Made by a program: the position numbers and the translations under genes | Part shown: in pieces, positions 12,601-25,000 of the stretch | Numbering within the stretch: position 1 is the stretch's first letter | How the letters are laid out: every line of letters begins with the position of its first letter | Notes under the pieces: model-generated | The model's database searches: none | The model's input: only the letters and a program-made list of their open reading frames with translations | What the model was told of the DNA's origin: nothing | From: Cantharellus purpuraceus | Lineage: Eukaryota; Basidiomycota; Agaricomycetes; Cantharellales; Hydnaceae | NCBI GenBank assembly: GCA_025174535.1 | Contig: JALBUN010000009.1 | Coordinates: 124,001-188,000, forward strand | Direction: 5' to 3' | DNA: 64,000 bases

Positions 12601-12744
12601 TTCTTTTATATTGCTTAGTATAGTTCAGACTTGGGTCCAAACTCCAAACTCCTTTCCATGTTGTACTCCATATCCATGAGTAACTGATTAGTAATTAACA
12701 CACTACAAGCCCACTCGGAGCAGTAACTTGAAGTGTATTAATTG

Positions 12745-12960
12745 TTATTCATTGATCAAGAACCTTACATGTGTAATTGAGACTCTGAGGTTAGTCAAAT
12801 TATCACGTATTGGGCTATTGGTTATAATCAAGAATCTTGCACGTTTAATTGAGACTCTGAGGTTAGTCAGGTTAATACGTACTAGGCTATTGATTGGTCA
12901 AGAATACTGCACATTTAATTGAGACTCTGAGGTTAGTCAGGTTAACACATACTTTGCTAT
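12745..12960 (+). repeat. ~70-bp tandem repeat, three units
   Basis: GAGACTCTGAGGTTAGTCA recurs at 12779, 12851 and 12921, each time after a GATCAAGAA- or TCAAGAAT-like lead, so the period is 70-72 bp. The array lies within family D LTR and recurs at 56585-56800. Confidence 0.8.
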
Positions 12961-13119
12961 TGATTGGTTGGTTCAATTGTGGGCATTTCAATAAATCAAC
13001 AACACAGTCTATTAACTCGCCTCTTTGAGATGAGATTAATATCCCTTGACTGTTGAGTCTATCACGGATAAACACGTACAGTGAATACACTTGTTCAGAA
13101 GGAAGTGTTCAAGTGCATA

Positions 13120-14551
13120 TGTATGGGAACCACCTTTTCCCTATCAAATTCCATTTATGCAGCACCAATGTGCTATTCTTTGCTTTTCCATTCCTAAATA
13201 TCAGCATATATTTGATGCTTGTACCTGGAATGGACTTATTCAAATATTCTCTATTTTTCCATATTTTTTCGGGAATATTCCATGCAGAACTTGGCTCAGA
13301 ATCATTTATTTCTGCTGTGCTACAGTTGTGGATCCATAGGCGCCCACAAACCTTCACACAGCCGCCTCTCCCCTTTTGGACCAGGCATTTGGCCTGAATT
13401 CAAGCTCAGATGTCTCTGATCAATAAATATTCTCTAACTTAACAACCACAGCCTCTCAGAGCACTATTTTCCATGCAGATCATCACATGACATGTGGCTA
13501 TCCATGGCTGTCCAAACCAGTGCAGAAAACAGGGTGGACACCCTTCTTTTTGCCTGATCAGTGCCTAGTTCAGGGATCAGATCAGCTGATGGGTGATCAA
13601 ATCAGGTGATTGCCTTGGAATATTCTACCCCTTTCCATAACATTCTAGCTGTTTCCCTCTATTATTAGATAGAACTTTCCAGAACCATTATTCAGCTCCT
13701 GATCAGTGTTAGTGCTGTGATCAGATCCTGTGATTGGCTTGGAATATTCTACCCCTTTCTTCTACCTTCCACAACCTTCCAGTAGTTTCCATCTATTAAT
13801 AGATAGAATATTCCAGAAGCATTAGTCAGCCCCTGTAAATACAATATATAAGGAGGCCATTCTGCCTCTGAAAGAATAATATATCATCACATTCTACCCA
13901 TCTTCTGCACACCAGTGTGACTAGAGTGACATACAGTGTCATCCTCTATCTCAGTAACTGTTGATTACCAGTTCAAGGATCTTTTACAGTTGTGTAACTG
14001 TACTTGATTGCACTCAAAGTAGTGATATTCCTGCTTTGGGCGTGAGTGTAGTATCTGCCTCACGTGACTACGAATCTACAGGGTGAGATTGTCTGTCGAT
14101 AGTCCTGCCATTAGTGCTCTTGTTTAAGTTACTAGTGTGTACTGCCTTTGCAGAGCATTAGAAGCTTGAACTCATGTGAAGCAGTTGCTAGACTACTTCA
14201 CACATTGCTGTTACCCGCTTCTGAGTGCCACTGGTTGGACGGTTGGATTCATCCACCTACTTCCTTTAGCCTCTAAGTGCATTCCCCTCTTTTTGGAATA
14301 TCTGGACCCCTAAGTGTCTGTGAACTCTAGACTCTGGAAGTCTTATTCATTTCTTGCTGCTAAGAAACGTATTACCTTTCTGCGTATAGTCTGCATTGAC
14401 CAATACAAAGGATTGTAACCAAAGTACAAACGTTAAATCGTTTCTGGAGTTGTGCTGCAGTAGGATTTGATATTCTTCTCAGCTGTTCATTCACGGAATT
14501 GTGGTGATTTAGAGTTTGCCCTAACACCATAATTTTGTGGGTTCCAAAACA
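13120..14551 (+). mobile_element. solo LTR, family A1 (1432 bp), target duplication GCATA
   Basis: It starts TGTATGGGAACC and ends GGTTCCAAAACA, so the termini are TG...CA with a 12-bp imperfect inverted repeat. It is flanked by the direct repeat GCATA (13115-13119 and 14552-14556). A promoter-like TATATAAGGAGG lies near 13846. The upstream part (U3) has several TGATCA-type palindromes near 13555-13620. Copies at 17902-19332, 38171-39602 and 57092-58523 are 1431-1432 bp and nearly identical, so insertions are recent. No gag or pol lies between paired copies, hence solo LTRs; a non-autonomous TIR element with 5-bp duplications is the alternative. Confidence 0.85.
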
Positions 14552-14982
14552 GCATATCTATCTTTTTACATTGAAGGGATTATTGTTAGCTTTAATCCAC
14601 TCAACCCGTGGTACTAAGGCACTAGGTTACTTCCCCCTTTGAAGTATCTGAACCCTTGAATGCCTGTCAATCTTTGACTTTACATTGCATCAGCAGTAAA
14701 GCGTGAACTACATGTGACAAGCATAAATCTCTATTGCTTCACTTCCTGTGGCAACATTGATTGTGATTGTTCACCGGAGTATAATTTCTTAATTGGGTTC
14801 TCCGTTAAAATAGTTTCAAGCTTATTGCTAGCCTTGAAAGGTCATACATCTTAATTCTATTATTTTGCATCGTCATTTTATTACAAGTCACAAGGGAAAT
14901 TACAAGTCTGCCCAAAAAACTCCAAAGGAATCACTCTGCCTCATTTTTCTCCGCTCTGAAATTCATAATCATTTTCATCTTT

Positions 14983-16706
14983 TTATACATTGCATTTCCT
15001 TTTCCCCTTCCCCTTGTCTACCTCAGGCTCTGTCTCCGATGCCATCTCTGACTCATCATCACTCTCTACATCCAACACCCAATCTTTCTCATCCCCCATG
15101 TCCAAATCCTCATCCAAAGGGGCCATGAACTTCCGCAGCCAACATAACTCAGCCGTCCGCTGACCCTCTAGAACCTCCTTCCATTTCATCATCTTCACCA
15201 AGTCCACTAGTAACCCCTCTGTCCGCCAGAGGTGCTCCGACTGCAGGTTAACCAGCTGGATAAGCTGGCCCACAGTACTATTGGGCACAGAGACGCGCCC
15301 CGTACCTGCACCGGTCGTTGCCCCATCCGATCCAACACCACTACCCCCAGCTGCCACAGCACCCATCTCCGTCCGCTGCTTTTTGGTCAGACGACCTTCT
15401 GTTTCTTTCTCCGCCCCTCCTTGTACCACTAGTCGGGGCTTGACGCTCCAACTCCGGGGATCGAACTTTCCATTGATCCTACACCCTCATTTCCAACCCT
15501 GACAATGATCGCAGGACCGAAGGCGGCGAGTTGGGCCGGTAGGCCACACACACTCCATGCCTGCATCACAACACAAGTTGCAAGTTACGCCGGGCCTGCC
15601 AAATGGCTCTGCTGGAGCCAGAGCCTTGGGTGGTCCACCCCTTCTCGATGTGGCCTCCAAGTGTTTTCTCTCCTCCTCCTTGTCCTGCTGTTCTGCCGCC
15701 ACCTTCTCCATCTTGCGCTTGTGAAGCTGGATCGCCGACCTAGCGACATGCAGCTCCTTCTTACGGGTCACCAACACACGACTCTCCGTCTTGCACCATA
15801 TGACCCTCTGATCCGCCTCCTGCTTCTCCATATCAGCACTTGGGTGTGCCTTCAATGAAAAGACCACAACATCGAGATTCTTCTTGGTGGTAGCAGCATA
15901 AAGCTCTGCCCTTTTGCGAGCCTCAACTGTGGCTACCCAAGCCATCTCCTCGTAACAATTCAGGGTTGGATCTGACTCCACATCCGTCCCAACATCCACA
16001 CCCACCTCAGGCTCTGCATTTGCATCAAGCTCCATATTGGCATCAGGATCCACTTCCACCTCCACCTCTCTGCCTCCACCGCTTCATCTTCCTCAGCCGC
16101 ACCCACCGCAAATAACAGCCATGACCGTGGATGTAACGGTGAGTCCCCCGTAAGGACAGTTGTCAGACAGGTTGACTCTGTCTGCATAATGGAGATGATG
16201 GCAACCTCAGGGGTCCCTGCCTGTATTGGCACACTTGGACTTCCTGGGTGACTAGTCGCCCCAGTCACCTCCTCCTTGACCTCCATGGCAGTTTCTAGCT
16301 TGTGTGCCTGCCCCTCCACTTCCATTGCAGCTGCAAGTTCCCTGACCCTGCAGGCTCTCTCGGCTTTTGCTTCCTCCTCTTTCCTTCTCCATTCTGTCTC
16401 TGCTGCCTCTTTCCGTCTCCGCTCCTCCTCCTCCTTCCGTCTCTGTTCCACCTCCTCCTCCTCCTTCCGTCTCCGTTCCACCACCTCCTCCTCCTTCCGT
16501 CTCCGTTCCACCTCCTCCTCCTCCTTCCATCTCCGTTCCACCTCCTCCTCCTCCTTCCATCTCCGTTCCACCACCTCCTCCTCCTTCCATCTCCGTTCCA
16601 CCACCTCCTCCTCCTTCCATCTCCGTTCCACCACCTCCTCCTTCCATCAGGCCAAGAGCAACTGCTCAAGCTCAGCCACGCTCATGCTTGCCAAAGGGTT
16701 TGACAT
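14983..16706 (-). pseudogene. Gypsy antisense ORF, copy 1: coiled coil plus Zn2Cys6-like cluster
   Basis: The start MSNPLASMSVAELEQLLLA (from 16706) is identical to copy 2, but a stop follows at once. Downstream the minus strand codes repeated ERRWKEEEV/ERRRKEEEE units (coiled coil), a Ser/Pro linker, an acidic stretch (DPDANMELDANAEPEVGVD), a second coiled coil and then cysteines CNLCCDAGMEC, 12 residues, C-x2-C-x6-C. A TGA interrupts the second half of the cluster (GWK*GC). The tail is acidic and ends KGKGKRKCNV. Frames change several times, so this copy is dead. The six-cysteine spacing is that of fungal Zn(II)2Cys6 factors; function is inferred. Confidence 0.65.
16424..16646 (-). repeat. 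30-bp coding minisatellite (~7 units)
   Basis: A 30-bp unit of type CCTCCTCCTCCTTCC plus RTCTCCGTTCCACCA repeats about seven times. On the minus strand each unit adds ten residues of the E/R/K coiled coil. The corresponding array in copy 2 (44629-44766) has fewer units and a different mix of variants. Confidence 0.8.
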
Positions 16707-16861
16707 CGTTGAGGATAAGACCTCAATCATGCCCCTCCTTTTATATGTCTCCAGACCCCCAGTATAACTCCGACTGCACCCAACTGTCTCACTTATTCAA
16801 TCCACAGACATGAGGCCTCAGGGGCTCGGCTCCAAGTCATACTCTGTCTCCAAAAGCTCAG

Positions 16862-17425
16862 ACGCTTATTCAGAAATACAACAAATACGTATGTACAACC
16901 TATTTTCCTCAAATTTTATACAATACACTTCAATTCAAACTTATTTTCATATTTCAACATGATTCTCAAATTTTACACAATATACTAGATTAAAACATAT
17001 TTTGATATTTTGGCATAATTCTCAAAAATAATTCTTTTTTTCCTGATTTAGTGGTGGCAACTCTCTTGAAGGAACATCCAAATATCATTGATTCTTTCTT
17101 ATACAATACTTATAACATAATTTGAACTATCTTTAATCCCCACCTGGTATTTGTATATCTAAATACCCTATATAATACCAATTATATTAATACATACATT
17201 CCTATTATATCCATGTAAATGATTATGTTCATCTCAACCAAATGTCTTATCTTTAAAAGTTTATTAAAATATAGAATATATGTTTATATTTATGAAAATT
17301 TCACACATCCGAAATCTTTTAAGATATCCAAATTGTAACTCCCTGGCTTTATGTATCATTGAAATTCTGATGTATATCTCATATACATCAGAATATTGTA
17401 TACTGACATGATTCCGAACAAGCGT
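16862..17425 (+). mobile_element. MITE-like element (564 bp), target duplication CTCAG
   Basis: The ends ACGCTTATTCAGAAAT and ATTCCGAACAAGCGT form an imperfect terminal inverted repeat. The direct repeat CTCAG flanks it (16857-16861 and 17426-17430). It splits a family B LTR whose two halves are on either side. The interior is AT-rich and non-coding, so it depends on a transposase elsewhere. A partial second copy is at 12303-12600. Confidence 0.75.
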
Positions 17426-17776
17426 CTCAGACACCGGTATTAGTGAGGGCGCAGCACATAAGCTGAAGCCAAGTCCATTCCAACCCCCATGATGTACCCG
17501 ACTCCTTCTCCGACTCCAACCAAACCTCCAACCCTCAATCGGACCTAGTGCATAACACCAAGGTAACCATGCCCTGTGCCAATGCAAAGGCTATATGAAA
17601 AGATATTGACAATACATTTGACATATTCAAACAAGAGGTATACCATAATCTATGTAGTAAGATAGATCTAATTCATTGTCTAGTTCCATGCTGTTGAGCA
17701 ATGCACTGGATGCAAGGTGTTCTATTTTGCTGTCTGTGGCAATGTCAAGCATCACAACGAACCAAAGGTGTATATG

Positions 17777-17880
17777 GGTGCTGAAATGGAAAATTTCTTC
17801 AAGGGTGTGCTCAATATGAATTCCAGTAAGTTTGTGATGCAATATGAAGCATACATTGTTGGAGGAACCGCAAGTAAGTG
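17777..17880 (+). pseudogene. possible MULE/FAR1-like transposase fragment
   Basis: The plus strand codes MENFFKGVLNMNSSKFVMQY followed by EAYIVGG, which resembles the conserved C-terminal block (FFxxYVNxxTxLxxFVxQYE) of MULE transposases and FAR1-like proteins. Only ~34 residues are preserved and no catalytic residues are included. The flank is cut by a family A LTR. Confidence 0.35.
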
Positions 17881-17901
17881 AATCTCTATCATGCACACAT
17901 C

Positions 17902-19332
17902 TGTTTTGGAACCCACAAAATTATGGTGTTAGGGCAAACTCTAAATCACCACAATTCCGTGAATGAACAGCTGAGAAGAATATCAAATCCTACTGCAGCA
18001 CAACTCCAGAAACGATTTAACGTTTGTACTTTGGTTACAATCCTTTGTATTGGTCAATGCAGACTATACGCAGAAAGGTAATACGTTTCTTAGCAGCAAG
18101 AAATGAATAAGACTTCCAGAGTCTAGAGTTCACAGACACTTAGGGGTCCAGATATTCCAAAAAGAGGGGAATGCACTTAGAGGCTAAAGGAAGTAGGTGG
18201 ATGAATCCAACCGTCCAACCAGTGGCACTCAGAAGCGGGTAACAGCAATGTGTGAAGTAGTCTAGCAACTGCTTCACATGAGTTCAAGCTTCTAATGCTC
18301 TGCAAAGGCAGTACACACTAGTAACTTAAACAAGAGCACTAATGGCAGGACTATCGACAGACAATCTCACCCTGTAGATTAGTAGTCACGTGAGGCAGAT
18401 ACTACACTCACGCCCAAAGCAGGAATATCACTACTTTGAGTGCAATCAAGTACAGTTACACAACTGTAAAAGATCCTTGAACTGGTAATCAACAGTTACT
18501 GAGATAGAGGATGACACTGTATGTCACTCTAGTCACACTGGTGTGCAGAAGATGGGTAGAATGTGATGATATATTATTCTTTCAGAGGCAGAATGGCCTC
18601 CTTATATATTGTATTTACAGGGGCTGACTAATGCTTCTGGAATATTCTATCTATTAATAGATGGAAACTACTGGAAGGTTGTGGAAGGTAGAAGAAAGGG
18701 GTAGAATATTCCAAGCCAATCACAGGATCTGATCACAGCACTAACACTGATCAGGAGCTGAATAATGGTTCTGGAAAGTTCTATCTAATAATAGAGGGAA
18801 ACAGCTAGAATGTTATGGAAAGGGGTAGAATATTCCAAGGCAATCACCTGATTTGATCACCCATCAGCTGATCTGATCCCTGAACTAGGCACTGATCAGG
18901 CAAAAGAAGGGTGTCCACCCTGTTTTCTGCACTGGTTTGGACAGCCATGGATAGCCACATGTCATGTGATGATCTGCATGGAAAATAGTGCTCTGAGAGG
19001 CTGTGGTTGTTAAGTTAGAGAATATTTATTGATCAGAGACATCTGAGCTTGAATTCAGGCCAAATGCCTGGTCCAAAAGGGGAGAGGCGGCTGTGTGAAG
19101 GTTTGTGGGCGCCTATGGATCCACAACTGTAGCACAGCAGAAATAAATGATTCTGAGCCAAGTTCTGCATGGAATATTCCTGAAAAAATATGGAAAAATA
19201 GAGAATATTTGAATAAGTCCATTCCAGGTACAAGCATCAAATATATGCTGATATTTAGGAATGGAAAAGCAAAGAATAGCACATTGGTGCTGCATAAATG
19301 GAATTTGATAGGGAAAAGGTGGTTCCCATACA
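17902..19332 (-). mobile_element. solo LTR, family A1 (1431 bp), target duplication ACATC
   Basis: Reads TGTTTTGGAACC to GGTTCCCATACA on the plus strand, so it lies in minus orientation. ACATC repeats at 17897-17901 and 19333-19337. Sequence and TATA position match the 13120-14551 copy closely. Confidence 0.88.
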
Positions 19333-19524
19333 ACATCTACCTATATTTTACTCATCTACACTTGAGATCTTATAAAGTCAGGCAAGACAGTACTCAGTGA
19401 TTAAATAAGCAAGTGCTGTGCCCTGATTGCTAATGGACTTGGTAAGTTTTATGATCTCATGCAAACTATTTTTCATTGCTGTATAGCTGCCATCCCTCAC
19501 AAATACAGCATTTCAAGTAACTGC

Positions 19525-19758
19525 AAGACTTCCAACAAGTTTATGAACTATGAAAACTATGAAAAGAAGATTGTTGAAGAATATGGGGTGGAATTAAAAG
19601 GGTGGTCATACTCACAAATTGTTAATCCAGGTAAGCTGCATTGTGGTGACCTAGCTACACTCCTGGGTGAACTAGAGGCTGGATGATGCCAATGGGAAAA
19701 ACTCTCAGAGGAAGAGCTGAGGAAGAGGATACATCTAACCATGGGAGACATGAGGTAG
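19525..19758 (+). pseudogene. uncharacterised basidiomycete domain, relic
   Basis: The plus strand reads FMNYENYEKKIVEEYGVELK, then GWSYSQIVNPGKL, LATLLGELEAG, an in-frame TGA at 19684, CQWEKLSEEEL and a stop. The pattern Y-x-I-V-x-x-x-x-V-x-L-x-GW followed by a short helical stretch and C-x-W is one I associate with uncharacterised proteins repeated in agaricomycete genomes. No start or upstream part was found, and the premature stop shows decay. Confidence 0.4.
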
Positions 19759-22033
19759 AACAAGTCTATAAAAGCCAGAAGACGCAAAAGGGCAGGGATA
19801 CTTTGGGGGGGGGGGGGGAAATAGAGGAGATAGAAGACACCATGATCTCATATTAAATATCTAATTACTGTTGAAGAATCAATATCTTTTTGACTTTGTG
19901 GGGTTCAAATCTCAAGAGAGTGAGCATGCCACAGGAAATGATGATGGCACAGTTGGTGTGGCCACATGAAGGAGCAGCACATTAGATCACAGTAATGTGT
20001 GATATGTGGTCTGGTTTGGGGTCAGGTCAATGTTGTCAGATCACCTAGGCCTCAAGGATTTATAACTGAGTCCAGGGCTTCAGTTCACCTACTCCCCACT
20101 GCCCAGGAAGATGGTAGGCAAAGGCAAGAAAGGGAATGCTTACATCAACATTGACTTGCAGGGTTTGAGCTTAGTCAGCTCATACCTTGCTTCCAGCTCA
20201 ACCTGCAAGTCAATGTTGATCACATGATATGAACTCAATACTCAGGGACAGCTGAGTGCTGAGGAAACCGCTGGTGTGCCATGGAATTGATTAGCCTTAC
20301 TAACTAGTAACAGTATAGGGTGCCCGGTACTATTACTAACTAGTAAATTTTCCGGTGACGCTCAGGTGGAGGAATACAGTCCCGTCATGAGCGCCACATC
20401 GATTTATGTCTTTCCTCCGACCCGGTGGAGGGGCGTTCCCAGGTTGCGGGGCTGCAATAAGGTGTTGCCATGAAGCCGACGAGGTGGAGTGCCTGAAACC
20501 AATGTGGAGACTTTGAGTTGAACAAGAGACTCAGGTTCTGCTAGCTATTTACATTAGCAGGCACATAGCGTTGGTTTGCGTTTGACGAGCGTTGGCACAA
20601 CTTGGCAGTGGGTCCGTTCATGCTCCTCTATAGGGAAAACATTTTGTTGGTGTATAGACATGCTGACTGAAATGTAGAATTGACCACGAGAGTGAAGAAC
20701 TAGGAGCTATCAGTAGATAGTCGACATTCTAGTCGATCACGATAACAGGCATCGCCGAACCCCTGGGTCAACCCGGTGTCCAGTGATCTGGCGCAATATA
20801 AGTCTCTGCCACCATGAACGCCAAAGCGGACACGGGAAATTCAGCGTCAGACTACTCGAATAAGAGCATGAACGCCATATATTAGGCTGCAGGAGGGTGA
20901 CGTCCCAGCGACGCCAGTGCTTGGGTCTCACATGACGACTGCATAGGAGCCGTGCTCTGGCGGGCCATTACCATCGTCCGCAGAGCCTTACTCAAGCCTG
21001 GTCTTGATGTTCATTTGTCCATGACTGTAGAGTGATGGAGTCGCAGCAAGTCTCACCCCCATGCTTCCAAATACGTAATCTCGTGGTGTACGTCTCTCTT
21101 TACCTCCCCCGACGGAATCATGTCGGTGACTGTTAATCGACCAATCACTATCACGCTCTCCCAGTCGGCCTTGATAGATGACAGACTTACTGTGACACTG
21201 GCCATTCGCCGTCCCATTCAGGAACAAGTCACGGAGACCAACTGCGCCAACCTCTTGGGTTTATTCGATTTACTAAAGTCCTTTCCAATGATATGCAACA
21301 CCAACGCAGGCGACTCACGAATTACAAATTGGAAAAAGTATCCGCTGGTGGGGGACGCATTGGTTTAGAGGGGGCTCGCCATTCTGGGAAGCCACAGAAC
21401 AGTTTCCCACTTGGAAAATCGTCATTCTCCTTCAGCCGGACGGGTATCTTTGGTTCGATCATGGTTGAAAGCGAGTGGGCCAAGGCATTGGAAATGAATG
21501 AGGAGTTAATCACGTATGCGAATGTGTGCTAATGAATAGATGAGGAGCTACGGGTATCACTTACAGTCACATCTCTCACATGCATATTTGTGTTCCCCCC
21601 CAGTACGCAGCGTAAATTTCTTCACCAACATGCAGGGGCAGAAAGGTGGCATACCAACTCGCATAACACTCGCATAGCAATAACTTTTCTTCGTCTTCCT
21701 TCTTTATTCTTTACAAATACCATACAGTACCTATGACGCGATCTTCTGGCTCTCAGGGGCATGATGTTGCACATGCACATGCTTGCTGCAGAATTCATCC
21801 ATGTAGCGCTTGAGGTCAGTTGGTGTGAATGGTCTCTGCGTTGTAACGCGGACGTGACGATATCCAGCCGGTGCGTCAGGTGTGTCTCCTTCACTCCGCT
21901 GCCGGAAATCTCGCCAACAGGCATGTTTGCGTCTTCCTTCATGCTGGGAATGGACCGACGAGCGCCCCGACTCACCTCCTATATATTCGTGCAACTGATC
22001 CGCTAGTCAAATAAACTCATTCGACCAGGCATA
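19759..22033. other. no recognisable gene; G run and one strong hairpin
   Basis: A run of about 13 G lies near 19806-19818. A 19-bp perfect stem hairpin is at 20144-20220. Open frames near 21120-21530 and 21731-21994 have no domain I recognise, although the minus-strand stretch RVTTQRPFTPTDLKRYMDEF looks protein-like. Confidence 0.4.
20144..20220. repeat. hairpin, 19-bp perfect outer stem
   Basis: ATCAACATTGACTTGCAGG (20144-20162) is the exact reverse complement of 20202-20220. An inner stem GAGC/GCTC extends it, leaving a loop of about 25 nt (20171-20195). No element boundary was recognised around it. Confidence 0.85.
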
Positions 22034-25000
22034 TTAACACACCTCATTCATCTCACGCTGCAGCACAAGAGAGTCTGGTCCTTTGTTTAGAGCGGAGAAA
22101 AATCGATCTGGAAGCACCTGAAACGACATCCATGATCGATGATCATTGTTGTCCAACATCGGTTGTGCATGCGAAGTAATATAATGCTGAGAGTATTGAA
22201 GAACCAACGGTCGGGCCATGAGCCGTTACGTGGAGAGGGGCTTAGAGTTTTCACAAGCAGTATAGGGTGAATGGCAGCAACATGACCAACGGTGGCACAT
22301 ATAGAAGCGAAAATGAACAGGCTAGTATCTGGCTGCAGCGGATAGGCGATAGGAGTCTAAGTAGTAACCAAATAGGGTAGGAAAAACAAAATCTAGCGAT
22401 CAGGTCGAGTTGTGTCCAGCGTACGATATACAATGGTGAAAATAATCTCTGTACTCTAATGCTTCTATAGCAAATCCAGCTCGAAGAGTTACAGGAGCTG
22501 GAAGCAGGTTGGAAGCAGGTTGGAACTGGGGAGCAGGAAGCCAGTCGCTTTTCCCGCTCTGAGAGCATTGACACCGTACACAGCTCTGGAAATAGTCGTG
22601 CCGGTTCCCACAAGGGACCAACAGCGTGTCATGTTGCGAGTGACAGAATGCTGTCGTTGACGATCTTACATTGCGAGGGAAGTCTGCGAGGAAGGTTGAA
22701 TCAGAGATGGGCGGACATGAGACATATGCTGTCTTGCCGACTACTCACTGCAACATGCAGGTACTTCTCTAGCAGGCGACCACAGATGCACACATGGCTC
22801 GGGTGCTATTATGGATGCGCAGTTGGGACTATGCGAGGGATCGTGAAGCCTGGCTTGGCGCCACAGCAAGTCCTGGCCTTGTTCAGACACGTGCTGATGT
22901 TGAAGGGAATGTCCAGTTGGATGCCTATCCATGACATAAAGGTGACACTGTTCGAGTAGGGTCTCTGAAGCCCGGGAGGACGGTAGTTGTAGTTATGGAT
23001 CCATTCATGGAATGAAGCTAGGTCACGAACAAAGCTTGATGAATAGGATGTATCTGCGCCGAATGTCAATACATTAAATAAACAGCAACAGATGTGAGAA
23101 CCGTTGGAATACGTTGCAGGCCATGCAACCCGACCTGCTCGCCAACAGCCACGCAGCTCCGACTGATAAACTGGAAGGCTGGCAAGGCCACCCAGAGGCA
23201 ACTACATAAGAGAGCTAGGTCAGTATGGAATTGAGATCGACATGATCATCATGAAAGAGAGCTGGAACAGATTCTCACGAGTGTTGCACCAAACGTGAAG
23301 GAAGTTGCGAAGGATAAGGGTCATACATGGGACGAGGGTTGTTTGCATTGGCTGTGCTTGCGACAGGTTTCGAGTCAGCTAGTGCAAGGATATGCCCGTT
23401 GGAATCACTCACAAGGATGTGCTGGTGCCGCTCAACAAGGAGGCCACGGGATAGCGACCTGGTATGGCCCACACCTGGGAACAGGGTGGTAGAGCACGGG
23501 TCATGCTGCGGAGCTACATCAACAGTTCAGATCCACAGGGGGAACGCTGGTGTTGGCGAGGATGTCCTGTTGGGTGCCTGTCAGCGTCGAATGGATCACG
23601 CGAGGAAGTGCTCACCTGCGTGCGTTGTGTCGATGCTGACGCTACCAATGATGGTATATGGCACACCTCTGAACGATCGGCCGTTCCTGTGCGGGAGTTG
23701 ATGCAATGCTCTTGCATAAGAGTTCCAGTCAGCTCTGTTGCCCTCACCCGCCATTTACAGCTGTGACTCACCGGTGCAGCGACCCACAGGCAGACTATGA
23801 GCTAGGTCAGACGAGTGGATAGGATACCCGCAAAGATTAAGGGGAAGGAAATGCGAGGGGTGTCCTGGGAGACGCCTTAGAGGGAGCGTTGAGAAGGCAA
23901 GAGCGGAGGGTGAGGAGGTGCATGAGGGTGCTAGTGGTGGAGCCTCTGTGTCGAGACACTGACAGAAGGTTCGGGAGAGCTAGACAAGAAGGAAAATCGT
24001 ATAAACGGAGGTATAGAGTGGAAGGTTCACTGTCTAACCGTGCTTGTCCCCACGGGGATGGCACACTGTTGGACAGGAGGCAGATGAAGGTCGGGAAGGC
24101 TCGCATAGTGAGAGCGACGGGCGTGGGCACATCGATGGTACTTGTGACTATACAGGGGTCTGAGACATACGCCTCCCTTAACGACTCGCCGCGATGTGGT
24201 GCAGTAGGGGAGACCACGCATTCACTCCAGGATCCCGTCCGAGTATGGGTCCACGATTGGAGACAGGATGTTGGGACATGCGATGTCGTGGCTGCGGAGC
24301 CGCAGCAAGGGCCGGGATGCACAAAAGGTATGCTGGTAGTCTCTGTTACATGACAATCAGTGTTGCGTAGAGAAAATGGCTTAAAATACTCACGTTCTGA
24401 CAGTGCTTGCTTGTGGTGATGTCTACGCCCTCGACGGCATTGAAGACAGGAATGCCAACGAAGGACAGAATGGCGGGGGATTGACGTGCATGAGATTTCA
24501 GGTCGAATCTGCTGCCTTCACTCGCTACTCACTCCCGTGACCCACAGATGCAGCCAGGGGAAGGCGGCCGGAGAGGATGGGGATATCGATGGGACGCAGG
24601 GACAAAAACGATGGACTTGGGGGAGGAAATTCGAGGGGACGATCGAGAGAGGGCGTAGGAAGGCGGGGGGCCGTTGTGAGCTGGCGAGAATGATGGAGCT
24701 GGTGGTGGGCCTTGGTGGGCCTGGGTTTGCATCTGTGGGGTGTGTCGACACCAGGGGTATGAGCGAAGCGCCAGAGAGTCTGGTCCTTTGTTTAGAGCGG
24801 AGAAAAATCGATCTGGAAGCACCTGAAACGACATCCATGATCGATGATCATTGTTGTCCAACATCGGTTGTGCATGTGAAGTAATACAATGCAGAGCATT
24901 GAAGACTGAATGGTCGGGCCATGAGCCGCTTCTCGGATGAATCATGTGCCGAGCAAACAAGACTCTTTGAAAGCAAATTTCTGCAGAATTAACTGCTTAT

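Larger units (their letters stand above)
12680..14850 (+). mobile_element. family D LTR, 5'-truncated, split by a family A LTR
   Basis: Positions 12680-13119 and 14557-14850 match 56520-56955 and 56956-57091 plus 58529-58681 of the longer copy at 55924-58684. The piece between is a family A LTR with a 5-bp target duplication. Its uninterrupted stretch around 14685-14710 is the empty site of the other copy's insertion. No coding capacity. Confidence 0.7.
14851..17557 (+). mobile_element. 3' half of a Gypsy element (family B)
   Basis: The left end matches the non-coding segment after the chromodomain of the full element (from ~41600). Next come the antisense ORF (minus) and a family B LTR in two pieces: 16826-16861 and 17431-17557, ending TAGTGCATAACA. 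The LTR is split by a 564-bp MITE-like element. Gag and pol are missing, and the left side abuts family D LTR. Confidence 0.75.

Noticed and set aside
16276..16767. Plus-strand Ser/Phe/Arg- or Pro/Ser-rich frames over the minisatellite
   Set aside because: They are shadows of the minus-strand coiled coil; the repeat keeps all frames open. The same applies to 44122-44938.
19095..19400. An 80-100 codon frame (MKVCGRLWIHNCSTAEIND...) repeated in all family A1 LTRs
   Set aside because: It lies antisense in U3, has no recognisable domain, and is conserved only because the copies are young and nearly identical.
23837..24322. A 161-codon minus-strand frame in the duplicated region
   Set aside because: Most of it falls in the segment absent from copy 2, and it has no recognisable domain; codon quality is unconvincing.
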